DNA of 64,000 nucleotides, taken from Desulfovibrio sp. Lineage in GTDB: Bacteria; Desulfobacterota; Desulfovibrionia; Desulfovibrionales; Desulfovibrionaceae. The translations under genes were made by a program, and so were the position numbers. Where the stretch lies: positions 98,292 through 162,291 of the forward strand of contig JACQYS010000002.1 of NCBI GenBank assembly GCA_016208105.1. The letters run 5' to 3'. Of this stretch, positions 1 through 7,374 are shown one piece after another. The notes beneath the pieces are model-generated. The model saw only the letters and a program-made list of their open reading frames with translations. It ran no database searches and was not told where the DNA came from. Each line of letters starts with the position of its first letter. The stretch's first letter is position 1.

Positions 1-137
1 CTGAAGTTGAGGGCGAGCACGTTGGCGGCCAGGAAAAGGTGCTGGTTCAAGGTCAGCAGATGCACGTTGGGCAGGAAGGCGCCCAGGGCCATGATGAGGG
101 CCAGAAAGGCTGAAAGATTCCTGAGCTCTCTGGCCAC
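1..137 (-). CDS. livM: Branched-chain amino acid ABC transporter permease LivM, N-terminal fragment
   Basis: Partial gene, cut by the left window edge. On the minus strand a GTG at 137 opens a frame running to base 1 (about 45 codons). It reads MARELRNLSAF, then a hydrophobic stretch, then a segment with LNQHLFLAANVLALNF. Permeases of the LivM type begin with short basic residues and a first membrane helix like this. It starts only three bases after the stop of the LivH-like permease, in the usual livH-livM order, so the two are probably co-translated. LivM is the second membrane subunit of a periplasmic-binding-protein-dependent importer of leucine, isoleucine and valine. The family call rests mainly on context because little of the protein is visible. 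Confidence 0.6.
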   Translation of the reverse strand, partial: MARELRNLSAFLALIMALGAFLPNVHLLTLNQHLFLAANVLALNF

Positions 138-140
138 GCC

Positions 141-1013
141 CTAGACCTTCTGTTGCCTGTCCTGGGGCAGCCGGGCGAACACCAGCAATGCAACCAGCAG
201 ACTGTAGGTGAGGGTTTCCTTGAGATCCGCCGAGAAGGCCAGTGTCAGGCATGCCTCAATGACGCCAAGAAGCAGGCCTCCGGCAAACACCCGTGAGAGG
301 GAGGAATAGCCGCCCAACGTGGCCGCCACGAATCCCTTGAGGCCAAGCCCGAAGCCCATGTCGTAGCGCAGCATGGTCTGGGGACCTATGGCCATGGCAG
401 CCAGGGCCGCGAGCATTCCGGACAGGGCGAAGGACAGGGCCTGGGCCCTCACCGGGTTCACCCCCTGAAGCCTGGCGGCTAGGGCGTTCATCGACACGGC
501 CCGGATGGCCCTTCCTGTGCGCGTAAGGGTAAGAAAAGCGGACAGCGTGGCCACGCTGGCCACTGCCAAAACCAGGGACGTGACGGTGTTGGCGCTAAGA
601 AAGAATGCACCCAGGCGGAAGGGCGGGAGAACGACGAACTGTTCGAGCTTGAGAGGGTTCTTCCCCCAAATGAGAATGGCCGCACCCTGCCAGACCAGGC
701 TTGCCGCCACGGTGAGCATGAGCTGGCGGAGCGGTTGGGCCGTGAGCGTCATTCCCAGGGTGGTGGCGTAGAGAACCTGGCCTAGAACGAAACCGAAGAC
801 GCCGGTGGCCAGAAGCGCGGTGACAGGCCCCAGTTCGAGGGCCTGGGAAAGGCTGTACAAGACCAATCCGCCCAGGAGGAGAAGTTCCCCCTGGGCGAAA
901 TTGATAAGCCGGCTCGAGTTGTAGACCAGGGAAAAGCCCAGGGCCATGAGCCCGTAGACAGCCCCCAGCGCCAACCCGGAGTTTACGGCCTGGGCCAGGT
1001 AAAGCGCCAGCAC
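141..1013 (-). CDS. livH: Branched-chain amino acid ABC transporter permease LivH
   Basis: Protein of 290 residues, made almost wholly of membrane helices, the usual size for LivH. The N-terminal part contains YGLMALGFSLVYNSSRLINFAQGE, typical of this permease (the NFAQGE segment is close to invariant). The later EAA-like loop lies around RAVSMNALAARLQGVNP. It would form half of the inner-membrane channel for branched-chain amino acids or related solutes. The start is a GTG at 1013 with a poor ribosome site. An in-frame TAG lies 21 bases upstream, the stop of the preceding exported-protein gene, so translational coupling is possible. LivM follows after three bases. The substrate cannot be told from sequence; urea and other amide importers share the fold. 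Confidence 0.88.
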   Translation of the reverse strand: MLALYLAQAVNSGLALGAVYGLMALGFSLVYNSSRLINFAQGELLLLGGLVLYSLSQALELGPVTALLATGVFGFVLGQVLYATTLGMTLTAQPLRQLMLTVAASLVWQGAAILIWGKNPLKLEQFVVLPPFRLGAFFLSANTVTSLVLAVASVATLSAFLTLTRTGRAIRAVSMNALAARLQGVNPVRAQALSFALSGMLAALAAMAIGPQTMLRYDMGFGLGLKGFVAATLGGYSSLSRVFAGGLLLGVIEACLTLAFSADLKETLTYSLLVALLVFARLPQDRQQKV

Positions 1014-1031
1014 GCCGTTAAAGCGGGCGGG

Positions 1032-2693
1032 CTAGTTGCCCACCTCCTCCATGTTGCCGAACTGACCGGTCTGCTGAGCGGAGTTCAGGTCAAGAGGGTA
1101 GGCCAACACCAGGGTGCGACGGTTTTTGAGGCCCGTGGGTCCCGGGTAAGTGTTGATGCACACGATAAGGCTCTGGGAACCCTGGTTCTCCAGGTCGCCC
1201 ACCTCGTAGCCGATGATGGTGCCCTTGATGCGCCTGGTCTTCCATTTCAGGTTGAGGCCCACGCCGTCCCAGGCCAGGGAGTGGATTTCGCCCTGGGAGA
1301 AGAAGCGGAAGTGCTCGAAGAACTGGGAGGCAATGGAGATGTTCTTGCTCACCAGAAGTTCAGGAGTCTTGCCGAGGACCACGGGCACCAGCGGCAGAGG
1401 CACATAGTAGTAGGACCAAAGATGGTTTTCGTTGGGCGTGGCCGTGGGGGGCAGCAGGGAATCGTGTTCGATGCCCATGCTGGACCCGGCGTACAGCTCC
1501 TCGGTCTTGGCGATCACGTCGTTCTTGCCGGAGACAACGTTCAAGTGGTCGCTGTCGTCGACGAACACCAGCTTGTAGCCGGCTTCCTCGGGCAAATAAG
1601 CGAAGTTGAAGGGATTGCACTTGGAGGGCAAGTTCAGTCTGGCACCAGGGGTAAGCTTGCCGCCCGAGTAGCTCATCTCATACACTCCGCCGGTGAAGAG
1701 CGCCTTGCGCTCTCCCTTGGAGCCGACCAACTGGGCCTGGAAACGGGGGGGGAGCTTCACAGAGGCAAGGTACCAAGGTTGGCGTTCGGCTTCCGCAACC
1801 AGCTTGTTGCCTTCCAGACGGTAGATGGTGGACTGGGGAAGCCTGTCGAAGTGGGAAGAGACGATGATGCGGCCGCTCTTGTCAGCTCCAAGCTTCAAGA
1901 TGGAGACGCGGACGTTCTTCACTCGGGTGGAACCTTCAATCTTGGCCAAAAGAGCGAGCTGGCGGTCCTGCCAGCGATAGACGTATACTTCGGATTCCGA
2001 GATCATCACCACTTCGTTCTTGCCGTCGCCATCCACATCGCCCACGGCCATGCCGGTGGCGGCGTAGGGCAGGCTCTGGCTACGCCAGGATCCGGGGGTC
2101 TCGCTGTTGCCCGCGTACCGGAAGTTCGGGTTCAGATAGACCTGCTGGTTCTCTGCGGTCTGGTTGACCACGAAGCCGGGGTTCATCTGGTTGATCTTCT
2201 CCACAGGCTGACCGGTCTTGGGATCGCGGGCAGCCTCGGGGCGCTTGAACACCTGGGAGTTGATATCCTTGGCCACGCCTTCCATGGCCGGGATGATGGT
2301 GTTCAACTTGGTCTGAGCGGTTTGGGGGATGACTTGGCCCTTGGAATCCATCACCTTCACATCAAGGCTGGCGTCGTCTCCGGCGATGGTCATGGAACCG
2401 TAGACCACATAATCGGCCTTCAGGGCCGTCAAAAGGGCCTTGGCGTCGGAATCGGATTTCGGAGCGGTCTTTGCTTTCTGGTCGATCGCGGATTTATCCA
2501 GGGGCTGGAACTTGCCCTGCCATGTCAGGCGCGACACCAGCATGTCCTGGATGCCCTGGGAGAGATAGGCGAATTTGTCTGGGCCGTTGACGGTGAAAGG
2601 CAGTACGGCGAAGCTTTTCACCTGGGCCACTGCGGCCGAAGCTGACAATATGATGGCCAGTGCGGCCAGGAACACCACGCGGACGCGGATCAT
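1032..2693 (-). CDS. Exported FG-GAP/VCBS repeat protein
   Basis: Protein of 553 residues. The first 23 or so form a Sec signal peptide (MIRVRVVFLAALAIILSASA, cleavage near AVAQ). The next 130 residues (FAVLPFTVNG, then LSQGIQDMLVSRL) resemble the alpha/beta domain of periplasmic TolB-N, LpoB or CsgG-type proteins. The rest looks like a beta-propeller, with a clear calcium-binding FG-GAP motif, GDVDGDGKNEVVM, near residue 220. The start is ATG 2693 with GGAGG seven bases ahead. It lies 18 bases upstream of livH on the same strand, so it may be cotranscribed with the transporter, although nothing in it looks like a solute-binding protein. Its job is unknown; a periplasmic or surface scaffold is the most that can be inferred. 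Confidence 0.7.
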   Translation of the reverse strand: MIRVRVVFLAALAIILSASAAVAQVKSFAVLPFTVNGPDKFAYLSQGIQDMLVSRLTWQGKFQPLDKSAIDQKAKTAPKSDSDAKALLTALKADYVVYGSMTIAGDDASLDVKVMDSKGQVIPQTAQTKLNTIIPAMEGVAKDINSQVFKRPEAARDPKTGQPVEKINQMNPGFVVNQTAENQQVYLNPNFRYAGNSETPGSWRSQSLPYAATGMAVGDVDGDGKNEVVMISESEVYVYRWQDRQLALLAKIEGSTRVKNVRVSILKLGADKSGRIIVSSHFDRLPQSTIYRLEGNKLVAEAERQPWYLASVKLPPRFQAQLVGSKGERKALFTGGVYEMSYSGGKLTPGARLNLPSKCNPFNFAYLPEEAGYKLVFVDDSDHLNVVSGKNDVIAKTEELYAGSSMGIEHDSLLPPTATPNENHLWSYYYVPLPLVPVVLGKTPELLVSKNISIASQFFEHFRFFSQGEIHSLAWDGVGLNLKWKTRRIKGTIIGYEVGDLENQGSQSLIVCINTYPGPTGLKNRRTLVLAYPLDLNSAQQTGQFGNMEEVGN

Positions 2694-2940
2694 GCAAGAA
2701 CCTCCATTGGCTTGGGAAAGCCTTTCCCGGCGTTACCGGGCGGGCAAGCTGTTAGCATTAACGCACATGCGAGGCAAAAGAAATGTGCGGGGTCATCCCT
2801 CGCCCCGCCAAGGGTTTAGGACACTGGAGAGGGAATGAACAAAATTTCATCTTTGCCGGTTCCACCCGGCCAGCTGATTCTTATACAACGACGTCCGTTC
2901 GCGGGATTCGGTTACAGCCGCTCTTGCAAAGGCCGGCTGG

Positions 2941-4365
2941 TTGAGCCATCCTGACCGCGTGGCACGATCCTTCCGTCTTGTCTGCGCAGCTTCTGAAGTG
3001 CCTCTGGTGGGGGCTCTGCTCACGGCTCAGGGGTTTGCCTTCGAGCCCGAGCCCTTCAGCCCGTGGTGTTTCAGGCTCGTGGCCGAGCCTTTCCCATTAG
3101 GCGCGTCCCTGGCCGCCAGTTTCGGCCTCCTCTACATTCAAGACCGTTCTTCCATGCTCCCCCCGCTTGCCCTGGCCCCTGGGGAAGGGGCAGCTGTCCT
3201 GGATATGTGCGCAAGCCCCGGGGGGAAGACTTCTTTTCTTGCCCAACTGACCGGCCGCTCCGGCTACGTGCTGGGCAACGAGCCCAGTGCCGACAGGCTG
3301 GCCACTCTTCGCCAGAACATGGCCCGCATGAACCTTCCCCAGGCAGTCACCTCCGGGGCCAAGGGCCAAGACCTGGACTTGCCCGACTCTTCGTTCGGCT
3401 GTATTCTTTTAGATCCTCCATGCAGCGGCTGGGGCACTGTGGAAAAAAATCCTCAAGTGCTCTCGCTCTGGCGCCCGGACAAGGTTGAACCGCTTGTTAC
3501 CCTGCAACGCGAGCTTTTGACCAAGGCGAACAGGTTGTTGGCCCCAGGAGGGAGCCTTCTGTATTCCACCTGCACCACCAACCGGGACGAAAACGAAGAA
3601 CAGGTTGCCTGGGCTGCGGCAGAGCTTGGGCTTTCAATATCGCCCTTGCCTCTGTTCGAGGGATTCAGCTTTCATGAACCGCTGCTCTTAGCCGCTCAGG
3701 GGACGTTGCGTGTGGACGGGGAGGGGTCGCAGGCCCAGGGATTCTACCTCGCTCTTCTCGTCAAACCAGAGTCAGCTGGTGGACCCGTGGAAGAAAAAAG
3801 TAATTCTCATCCCATTGCATTCGGCCAGGTGAACCCGACGGATTTGGCCACAGCCGGTTCGCGCGGGGAGGGGGGCAGGAAAAGCCGATCCGACTCTGTC
3901 CCAGGCAATTCGGGCCGGGCGCAACGCAGGAAGAGGCAGGCGCGAAAAGTGAGAAATGCAGAATCCTCAGGCGATATATCTGGAGATCTTCCGGCTGAGG
4001 CATTGAGCGATGAGAGCCTGGCCTGGGGGAACCTCCCTCCCGGTTTTTTTGAATTGTTTAAAGATGAGATGTGCTTCATACCCGCCCGGGGCGAGGGGTT
4101 GTTGCCTCTGCGCCGCAAGGGCCAGCGAGTGGGTTCGCTGAAGGGTGGGGTTTTCAGACCGTGGGCCAGGGCCAGGCTCTTGCTGCAAAGGCCCGGCATT
4201 GGACCGGAACTGAACGTGGATGAAACCGAGCCACTCTTGGCTCTCTTGGAGGGCCGGAGCATTCAGACGGATGTGAAATCCGTTCGGATGGGGCTTTATT
4301 TTCGGGGACTCCCCCTGGGATTTTTGACCGTCAAAGGGGGACGGGCCCTCTGGTCCGACAGGTGA
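2941..4365 (+). CDS. RsmB/NOP2/Sun-family RNA cytosine-C5 methyltransferase
   Basis: Protein of 474 residues. It holds the SAM-binding motif DMCASPGGKT (about 88-97), the motif IV loop DPPCSGWGT (about 158-166) and the motif VI STCTTN with the nucleophilic Cys near 211. The two cysteines at 161 and 211 are the release and attack residues of m5C RNA methyltransferases. A low-complexity basic linker (about 280-350) joins the catalytic half to a C-terminal PUA-like domain ending GLPLGFLTVKGGRALW, as in RsmF-type enzymes. The target (16S rRNA or tRNA) cannot be fixed. The only plausible initiator in the frame is TTG 2941, since an in-frame TGA sits at 2875 and no ATG or GTG lies between. The ribosome site is weak. 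Confidence 0.88.
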   Translation: MSHPDRVARSFRLVCAASEVPLVGALLTAQGFAFEPEPFSPWCFRLVAEPFPLGASLAASFGLLYIQDRSSMLPPLALAPGEGAAVLDMCASPGGKTSFLAQLTGRSGYVLGNEPSADRLATLRQNMARMNLPQAVTSGAKGQDLDLPDSSFGCILLDPPCSGWGTVEKNPQVLSLWRPDKVEPLVTLQRELLTKANRLLAPGGSLLYSTCTTNRDENEEQVAWAAAELGLSISPLPLFEGFSFHEPLLLAAQGTLRVDGEGSQAQGFYLALLVKPESAGGPVEEKSNSHPIAFGQVNPTDLATAGSRGEGGRKSRSDSVPGNSGRAQRRKRQARKVRNAESSGDISGDLPAEALSDESLAWGNLPPGFFELFKDEMCFIPARGEGLLPLRRKGQRVGSLKGGVFRPWARARLLLQRPGIGPELNVDETEPLLALLEGRSIQTDVKSVRMGLYFRGLPLGFLTVKGGRALWSDR

Positions 4366-4474
4366 AAGCATGATCAGAAACGTGATGCCACGAACCAGGC
4401 TCAGGCAGGGCTCCAAAAGCTATCCCGTCCCGGCCAGGTTCTTCGATTTCCACAAGATGCAGAAGGAAACGCCC

Positions 4475-5269
4475 ATGACCGGTATTTTCCGCCGACTCGG
4501 ACGCCTCTTCGACCCCGTGAGCGGTCGTGCAGTGATTCTGCCTTTGGACCACGGAGTCGGCGAGGGAATGCTGCCGGGGCTTGAAGCGGTGGGACGCCTG
4601 CTCGGGATGCTCGATGGGCGAAACGTACAGGGCGTGGTGTTGAACAAGGGCCCGGCCAGGGCTCACGGTGCCGTTCTCCCCCTGAACGTGAGCGTGATCG
4701 TGCAGCTCTCCGGCGGAACCAAGCACGCCTTGCCTCCCTACGGTCGCACGGTGGTCTGCTCCGTGAGCGAAGCCCTGCGGCTGGGGGCCGACGCGGTGAG
4801 CCTGCAGATTAACGTGGGCAATGATCAAGAGGACAGGATGCTCGCGGATTTCGGGGCCATGGCGGACGATGCCCACCAGGCTGGCCTGCCGGTACTGGCC
4901 ATCATCCAGCCCAGGGGCGGGCATATAGTCAATGAGCTGGATTCGAGTCTCATTTCACACTGCATCCGTCTTGGCTCGGAACTTGGGGCGGACCTGACCG
5001 GAGTGCCATACAGTGGAGACCCGGAGAGCTTCGCCGAGGCGGTTGAATCTTCGGATGCGCCGGTACTGGTCACGGGTGGCCCGGGCCGGGGTGATTACCC
5101 CCGCTTCCTCTCAGCCATGGAGGAAGCCCTCAAGTGCGGTGCCGCCGGGTTGTGCGTCGGGCGAAATATCTTCCAGAGCCAGGACCCGGGCGAGGCCCTG
5201 GACCAGATCATCGCCTTGGTCCACTCCGAGCAGCCCGAACAGCAGGGACAACCGGAACAGTCCGAATAG
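4475..5269 (+). CDS. Class I aldolase (DeoC/LacD/ADH-synthase-like) lacking the Schiff-base lysine
   Basis: Protein of 264 residues from ATG 4475, which has AGAAGG eight bases upstream; an in-frame TTG/ATG-rich extension to 4370 lacks such a site. The fold signature is clear: LPLDHGVGEG with Asp25, ELGADLTGVPYSGD, VTGGPGRGDY, and the phosphate-binding end CGAAGLCVGRNIFQ. The best relatives are archaeal-type 2-amino-3,7-dideoxyheptulosonate (ADH) synthase and FbaB aldolases. In those the segment reads ELGADIVK followed by Tyr-x-Gly, with the lysine forming the Schiff base. Here that position is Gly176, and the family YPRG tyrosine is Gln145. The protein may therefore have changed chemistry or lost it. 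It follows the methyltransferase gene by 109 bases and precedes thpR. Confidence 0.75.
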   Translation: MTGIFRRLGRLFDPVSGRAVILPLDHGVGEGMLPGLEAVGRLLGMLDGRNVQGVVLNKGPARAHGAVLPLNVSVIVQLSGGTKHALPPYGRTVVCSVSEALRLGADAVSLQINVGNDQEDRMLADFGAMADDAHQAGLPVLAIIQPRGGHIVNELDSSLISHCIRLGSELGADLTGVPYSGDPESFAEAVESSDAPVLVTGGPGRGDYPRFLSAMEEALKCGAAGLCVGRNIFQSQDPGEALDQIIALVHSEQPEQQGQPEQSE

Positions 5270-5433
5270 GGAACCCACCGGCGCAGCGGGATAGGGAGAT
5301 AACCCGGAAAGGCGGTTGTTCGCGTTTCTTGCGTGTTATCGCTGGCAGCGGACGGGCTGGCATTGAGGGTTTTGCAGGAGTTTTCCCCCGCTCGTGATGG
5401 AGATCGACCACCGCAATCTTGCCGGAGAGCCGC

Positions 5434-6033
5434 ATGGAGCTGGCACGCCTGTTCGTGGGACTTCCCCTGCCCGAAAACTACCAGCGCGGATTGGAGCGAC
5501 TCGTCCAATCTCTCAAGCCCGTTGTGCCAGGTTCATGTTCCTGGACCAGGCCCGGCAATTGGCACATCACGCTCGCCTTTTTGGGAGACATTCCCCTTGC
5601 ACGCGCGCCAGAGCTCAGTGCCGTTCTGGCTGGTATTTCATGGAACGCCTTTTCCTTCATGGCTGGCGGGGGAGGGTTCTTTCCTTCAGCCAAGCGTCCA
5701 CGGGTGGTGTGGGTGGGGGCAGCCGAAGGGGGAGACCGTTGCCGGGAGCTGGCTTCGTCCGTAGCTGGCGCTCTTGTCAGCCTGGGGCTCACATTGGATG
5801 AAAAACCATTCTCCGCGCATTTGACCGTGGGCCGAATAAAGTCCTCTCGGCCTGGTGCTGATTGGCAAAAAGTATCGGTTCTGCTCGAATCCGCACAATG
5901 GCCCGTCGTGAAGATGGATCGTTTCGTGCTTTGGCGATCGTTTCTTGGAGGAGATAAAGGAAGGGGCGGTGCGGCGGCAGGGCCGCCGGGGCCCCGTTAC
6001 GTCCCTCTCGGGGAGTACGGAGCCTCCGGCTGA
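5434..6033 (+). CDS. thpR: RNA 2',3'-cyclic phosphodiesterase ThpR
   Basis: Protein of 199 residues of the LigT/2H phosphoesterase family. It has the two catalytic H-x-T tetrapeptides, HITLAF (about 47-52) and HLTVGR (about 130-135), and the N-terminal RLFVGLPLPE start typical of ThpR. The enzyme hydrolyses 2',3'-cyclic phosphate ends to 2'-phosphates and was first noted as a tRNA-half ligase. ATG 5434 has GGAG seven bases ahead and is preferred to the in-frame TTG at 5419. A glycine- and proline-rich segment near the C-terminus (KGRGGAAAGPPGP) is probably disordered. It lies in a loose same-strand run with the methyltransferase and the aldolase-like gene. Confidence 0.9.
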   Translation: MELARLFVGLPLPENYQRGLERLVQSLKPVVPGSCSWTRPGNWHITLAFLGDIPLARAPELSAVLAGISWNAFSFMAGGGGFFPSAKRPRVVWVGAAEGGDRCRELASSVAGALVSLGLTLDEKPFSAHLTVGRIKSSRPGADWQKVSVLLESAQWPVVKMDRFVLWRSFLGGDKGRGGAAAGPPGPRYVPLGEYGASG

Positions 6034-6068
6034 TCCCTTCGGCCTCGTCAGGGCTGGGGCGAGCCTGG

Positions 6069-6551
6069 CTACAGGTAGTCGCCCCGGTTGAACTTGATCT
6101 GTTCCGTCACGGTCATGACTTCCAGTTCATTGACCAGCGACGAGAGTTGCGGGCTGTGCCCGTCCAGACCGGGGTGCTCGTCCTTGAGCTTTTTCACGTC
6201 GGCCTGAATGGTTTCGAGGGTTCCGTACGCCTGACGCAGCTGGGAGCTAGACCCGCTGGTCAGTTGTCCGGAATATTTTTCCCACTGGTTGAGAATGCTG
6301 TCCACGTTGTCCATGACCGCCTGCCTTTCGCTCGACACATCGGCGACCTTCTCGGCCGCCTGGGCGGCCACCGCCTGGGCCAAGCCGGTTACGCCGGCAA
6401 GGGAGGACAACGCGGCCGTGCCGGTTGCCGCTTGGCTTCCGTCAACCTCTTTGGCCAGAATTTCACCGAAATTCGTGGCCGGGGCGGACGTGGCCTTCTG
6501 GACCCTTCCCGTCTGCTGGGTGGGGGCGATCTGGTCGGTTTGGATTTTCAT
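6069..6551 (-). CDS. Conserved hypothetical protein behind a sigma-54 promoter
   Basis: Protein of 160 residues with no signal peptide or membrane helix. The first 60 residues are polar and low in complexity (MKIQTDQIAPTQQTGRV), followed by an Ala/Val-rich helical stretch (LAQAVAAQAAEKVADV) and a charged helical C-terminal half. The layout recalls small flagellar or secretion-associated proteins, but I do not recognise the family. ATG 6551 lies nine bases after GAGGAG; the ATG three codons earlier would overlap that site, so the inner start is preferred. A near-perfect sigma-54 promoter lies 44 bases upstream, which in this group often goes with motility, nitrogen or stress genes. Confidence 0.6.
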   Translation of the reverse strand: MKIQTDQIAPTQQTGRVQKATSAPATNFGEILAKEVDGSQAATGTAALSSLAGVTGLAQAVAAQAAEKVADVSSERQAVMDNVDSILNQWEKYSGQLTSGSSSQLRQAYGTLETIQADVKKLKDEHPGLDGHSPQLSSLVNELEVMTVTEQIKFNRGDYL

Positions 6552-6594
6552 AGGCTGCATCTCCTCGCCCTGACGTATTCCTCGGGCTTACAAT

Positions 6595-6610
6595 AGCAAA
6601 GCCCTTGCCA
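6595..6610 (-). promoter_or_regulatory. Sigma-54 promoter (-24/-12)
   Basis: On the minus strand the 16 bases read TGGCAAGGGCTTTGCT against the consensus TGGCACG-N4-TTGCW. Every fixed position matches except the C at position 6. The invariant GG and GC are ten bases apart. It faces the 160-residue gene and would give a leader of about 30 bases. An inverted repeat (AGCAGGGAA, five-base spacer, TTCCCTGCT, 6660-6682) lies about 60 bases further upstream, where an enhancer-binding activator could sit. Confidence 0.6.
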
Positions 6611-6659
6611 AAACCTGCTCGAATATAAGTGTCTAAAACAATTGAGTATCGTTGTTTTC

Positions 6660-6682
6660 AGCAGGGAACATTTTTCCCTGCT
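6660..6682. repeat. Perfect inverted repeat in the 6552-6884 intergenic region
   Basis: Two nine-base arms, AGCAGGGAA and TTCCCTGCT, enclose CATTT. Neither strand carries a T run directly after the hairpin, so it does not look like a terminator. It lies between the divergent sigma-54 gene and uspA and is better placed as an activator or repressor site. The rest of this 333-base gap holds the sigma-54 promoter and no convincing gene. Confidence 0.45.
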
Positions 6683-6884
6683 CAGTAAAAGGGAGCGGGA
6701 CGTTGGGCCGGAAGACACATCCCTGTCCCTGGTCGGCAGCCGGAACCGGCCTAAGCGAACAGCCGGCTTCAAGATGGCATGCCCCATTGGCCCTGACACT
6801 AGTACACCCAAAACCCCTTGTCTATTCTCGTACCAAACGGCTAAGATACGCACCCGTACAACATGAAAATCATTGGAGGCGGCC

Positions 6885-7346
6885 ATGGCCGAGTTCAAGA
6901 AGATTCTCTGCGCGGTGGATTTTTCCGATCACAGCCCCAAGCTGGCCGATTACGCCAAAAGCCTTGCCAAGTGTACAGGGGCAAAACTCTTGTGCGTGTA
7001 TGTGGCGCCATCTCTTTCACAGTATGTGGGGTTCCACGTGCCGCCGAGTTCCATCGAGTCCTTTGTGGGCGAGATCGTCGCGGGCGCGGACACCAGCATG
7101 CAATCCTACCTGGATGCGCATTTTCAGGGAGTGGAAACCCAGGGCAAGGTGCTCGTGGGCTATCCAGCAGAAGAGATTCTCAACCTGGCGGAGGACGAAA
7201 ACGCTGATCTTATCATCATGGGCACCCATGGGCGTACCGGTATCGACCGCATTCTCTTCGGCTCAGTGGCTGAAAAGATAGTCAAGAGTTCCAAGTGCCC
7301 GGTGTTGACCATTCGCCCCGAGCCGCACGGCGAGGATAAGGACTAA
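6885..7346 (+). CDS. Universal stress protein, UspA family
   Basis: Protein of 153 residues, a single Usp domain of the normal size. The N-terminal strand is KKILCAVDFSDHS. The ATP-binding signature G-x2-G-x9-G(S) is intact in GTHGRTGIDRILFGS, followed by VAEKIVKSSKCPVLTI. This places it with ATP-binding (UspFG/MJ0577-like) rather than UspA-like non-binding members. ATG 6885 follows GGAGG by five bases; a TTG four codons earlier overlaps that site. It begins 28 bases before hisC and may be its operon partner. Role: cytoplasmic stress-survival protein, partners unknown. Confidence 0.92.
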   Translation: MAEFKKILCAVDFSDHSPKLADYAKSLAKCTGAKLLCVYVAPSLSQYVGFHVPPSSIESFVGEIVAGADTSMQSYLDAHFQGVETQGKVLVGYPAEEILNLAEDENADLIIMGTHGRTGIDRILFGSVAEKIVKSSKCPVLTIRPEPHGEDKD

Positions 7347-7374
7347 GAACGAAGGATTTAAGGATTAAGGACTC

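Noticed and set aside
1281..2645. A 454-codon open frame on the plus strand
   Set aside because: Antisense to the FG-GAP protein, which has a signal peptide, motif and good ribosome site.
2714..2728. Palindrome GGGAAAGCCTTTCCC with CCCGG-N5-CCGGG next to it, upstream of the FG-GAP gene
   Set aside because: Could be an operator, but short G/C-rich palindromes are expected in this composition, and no promoter boxes could be placed.
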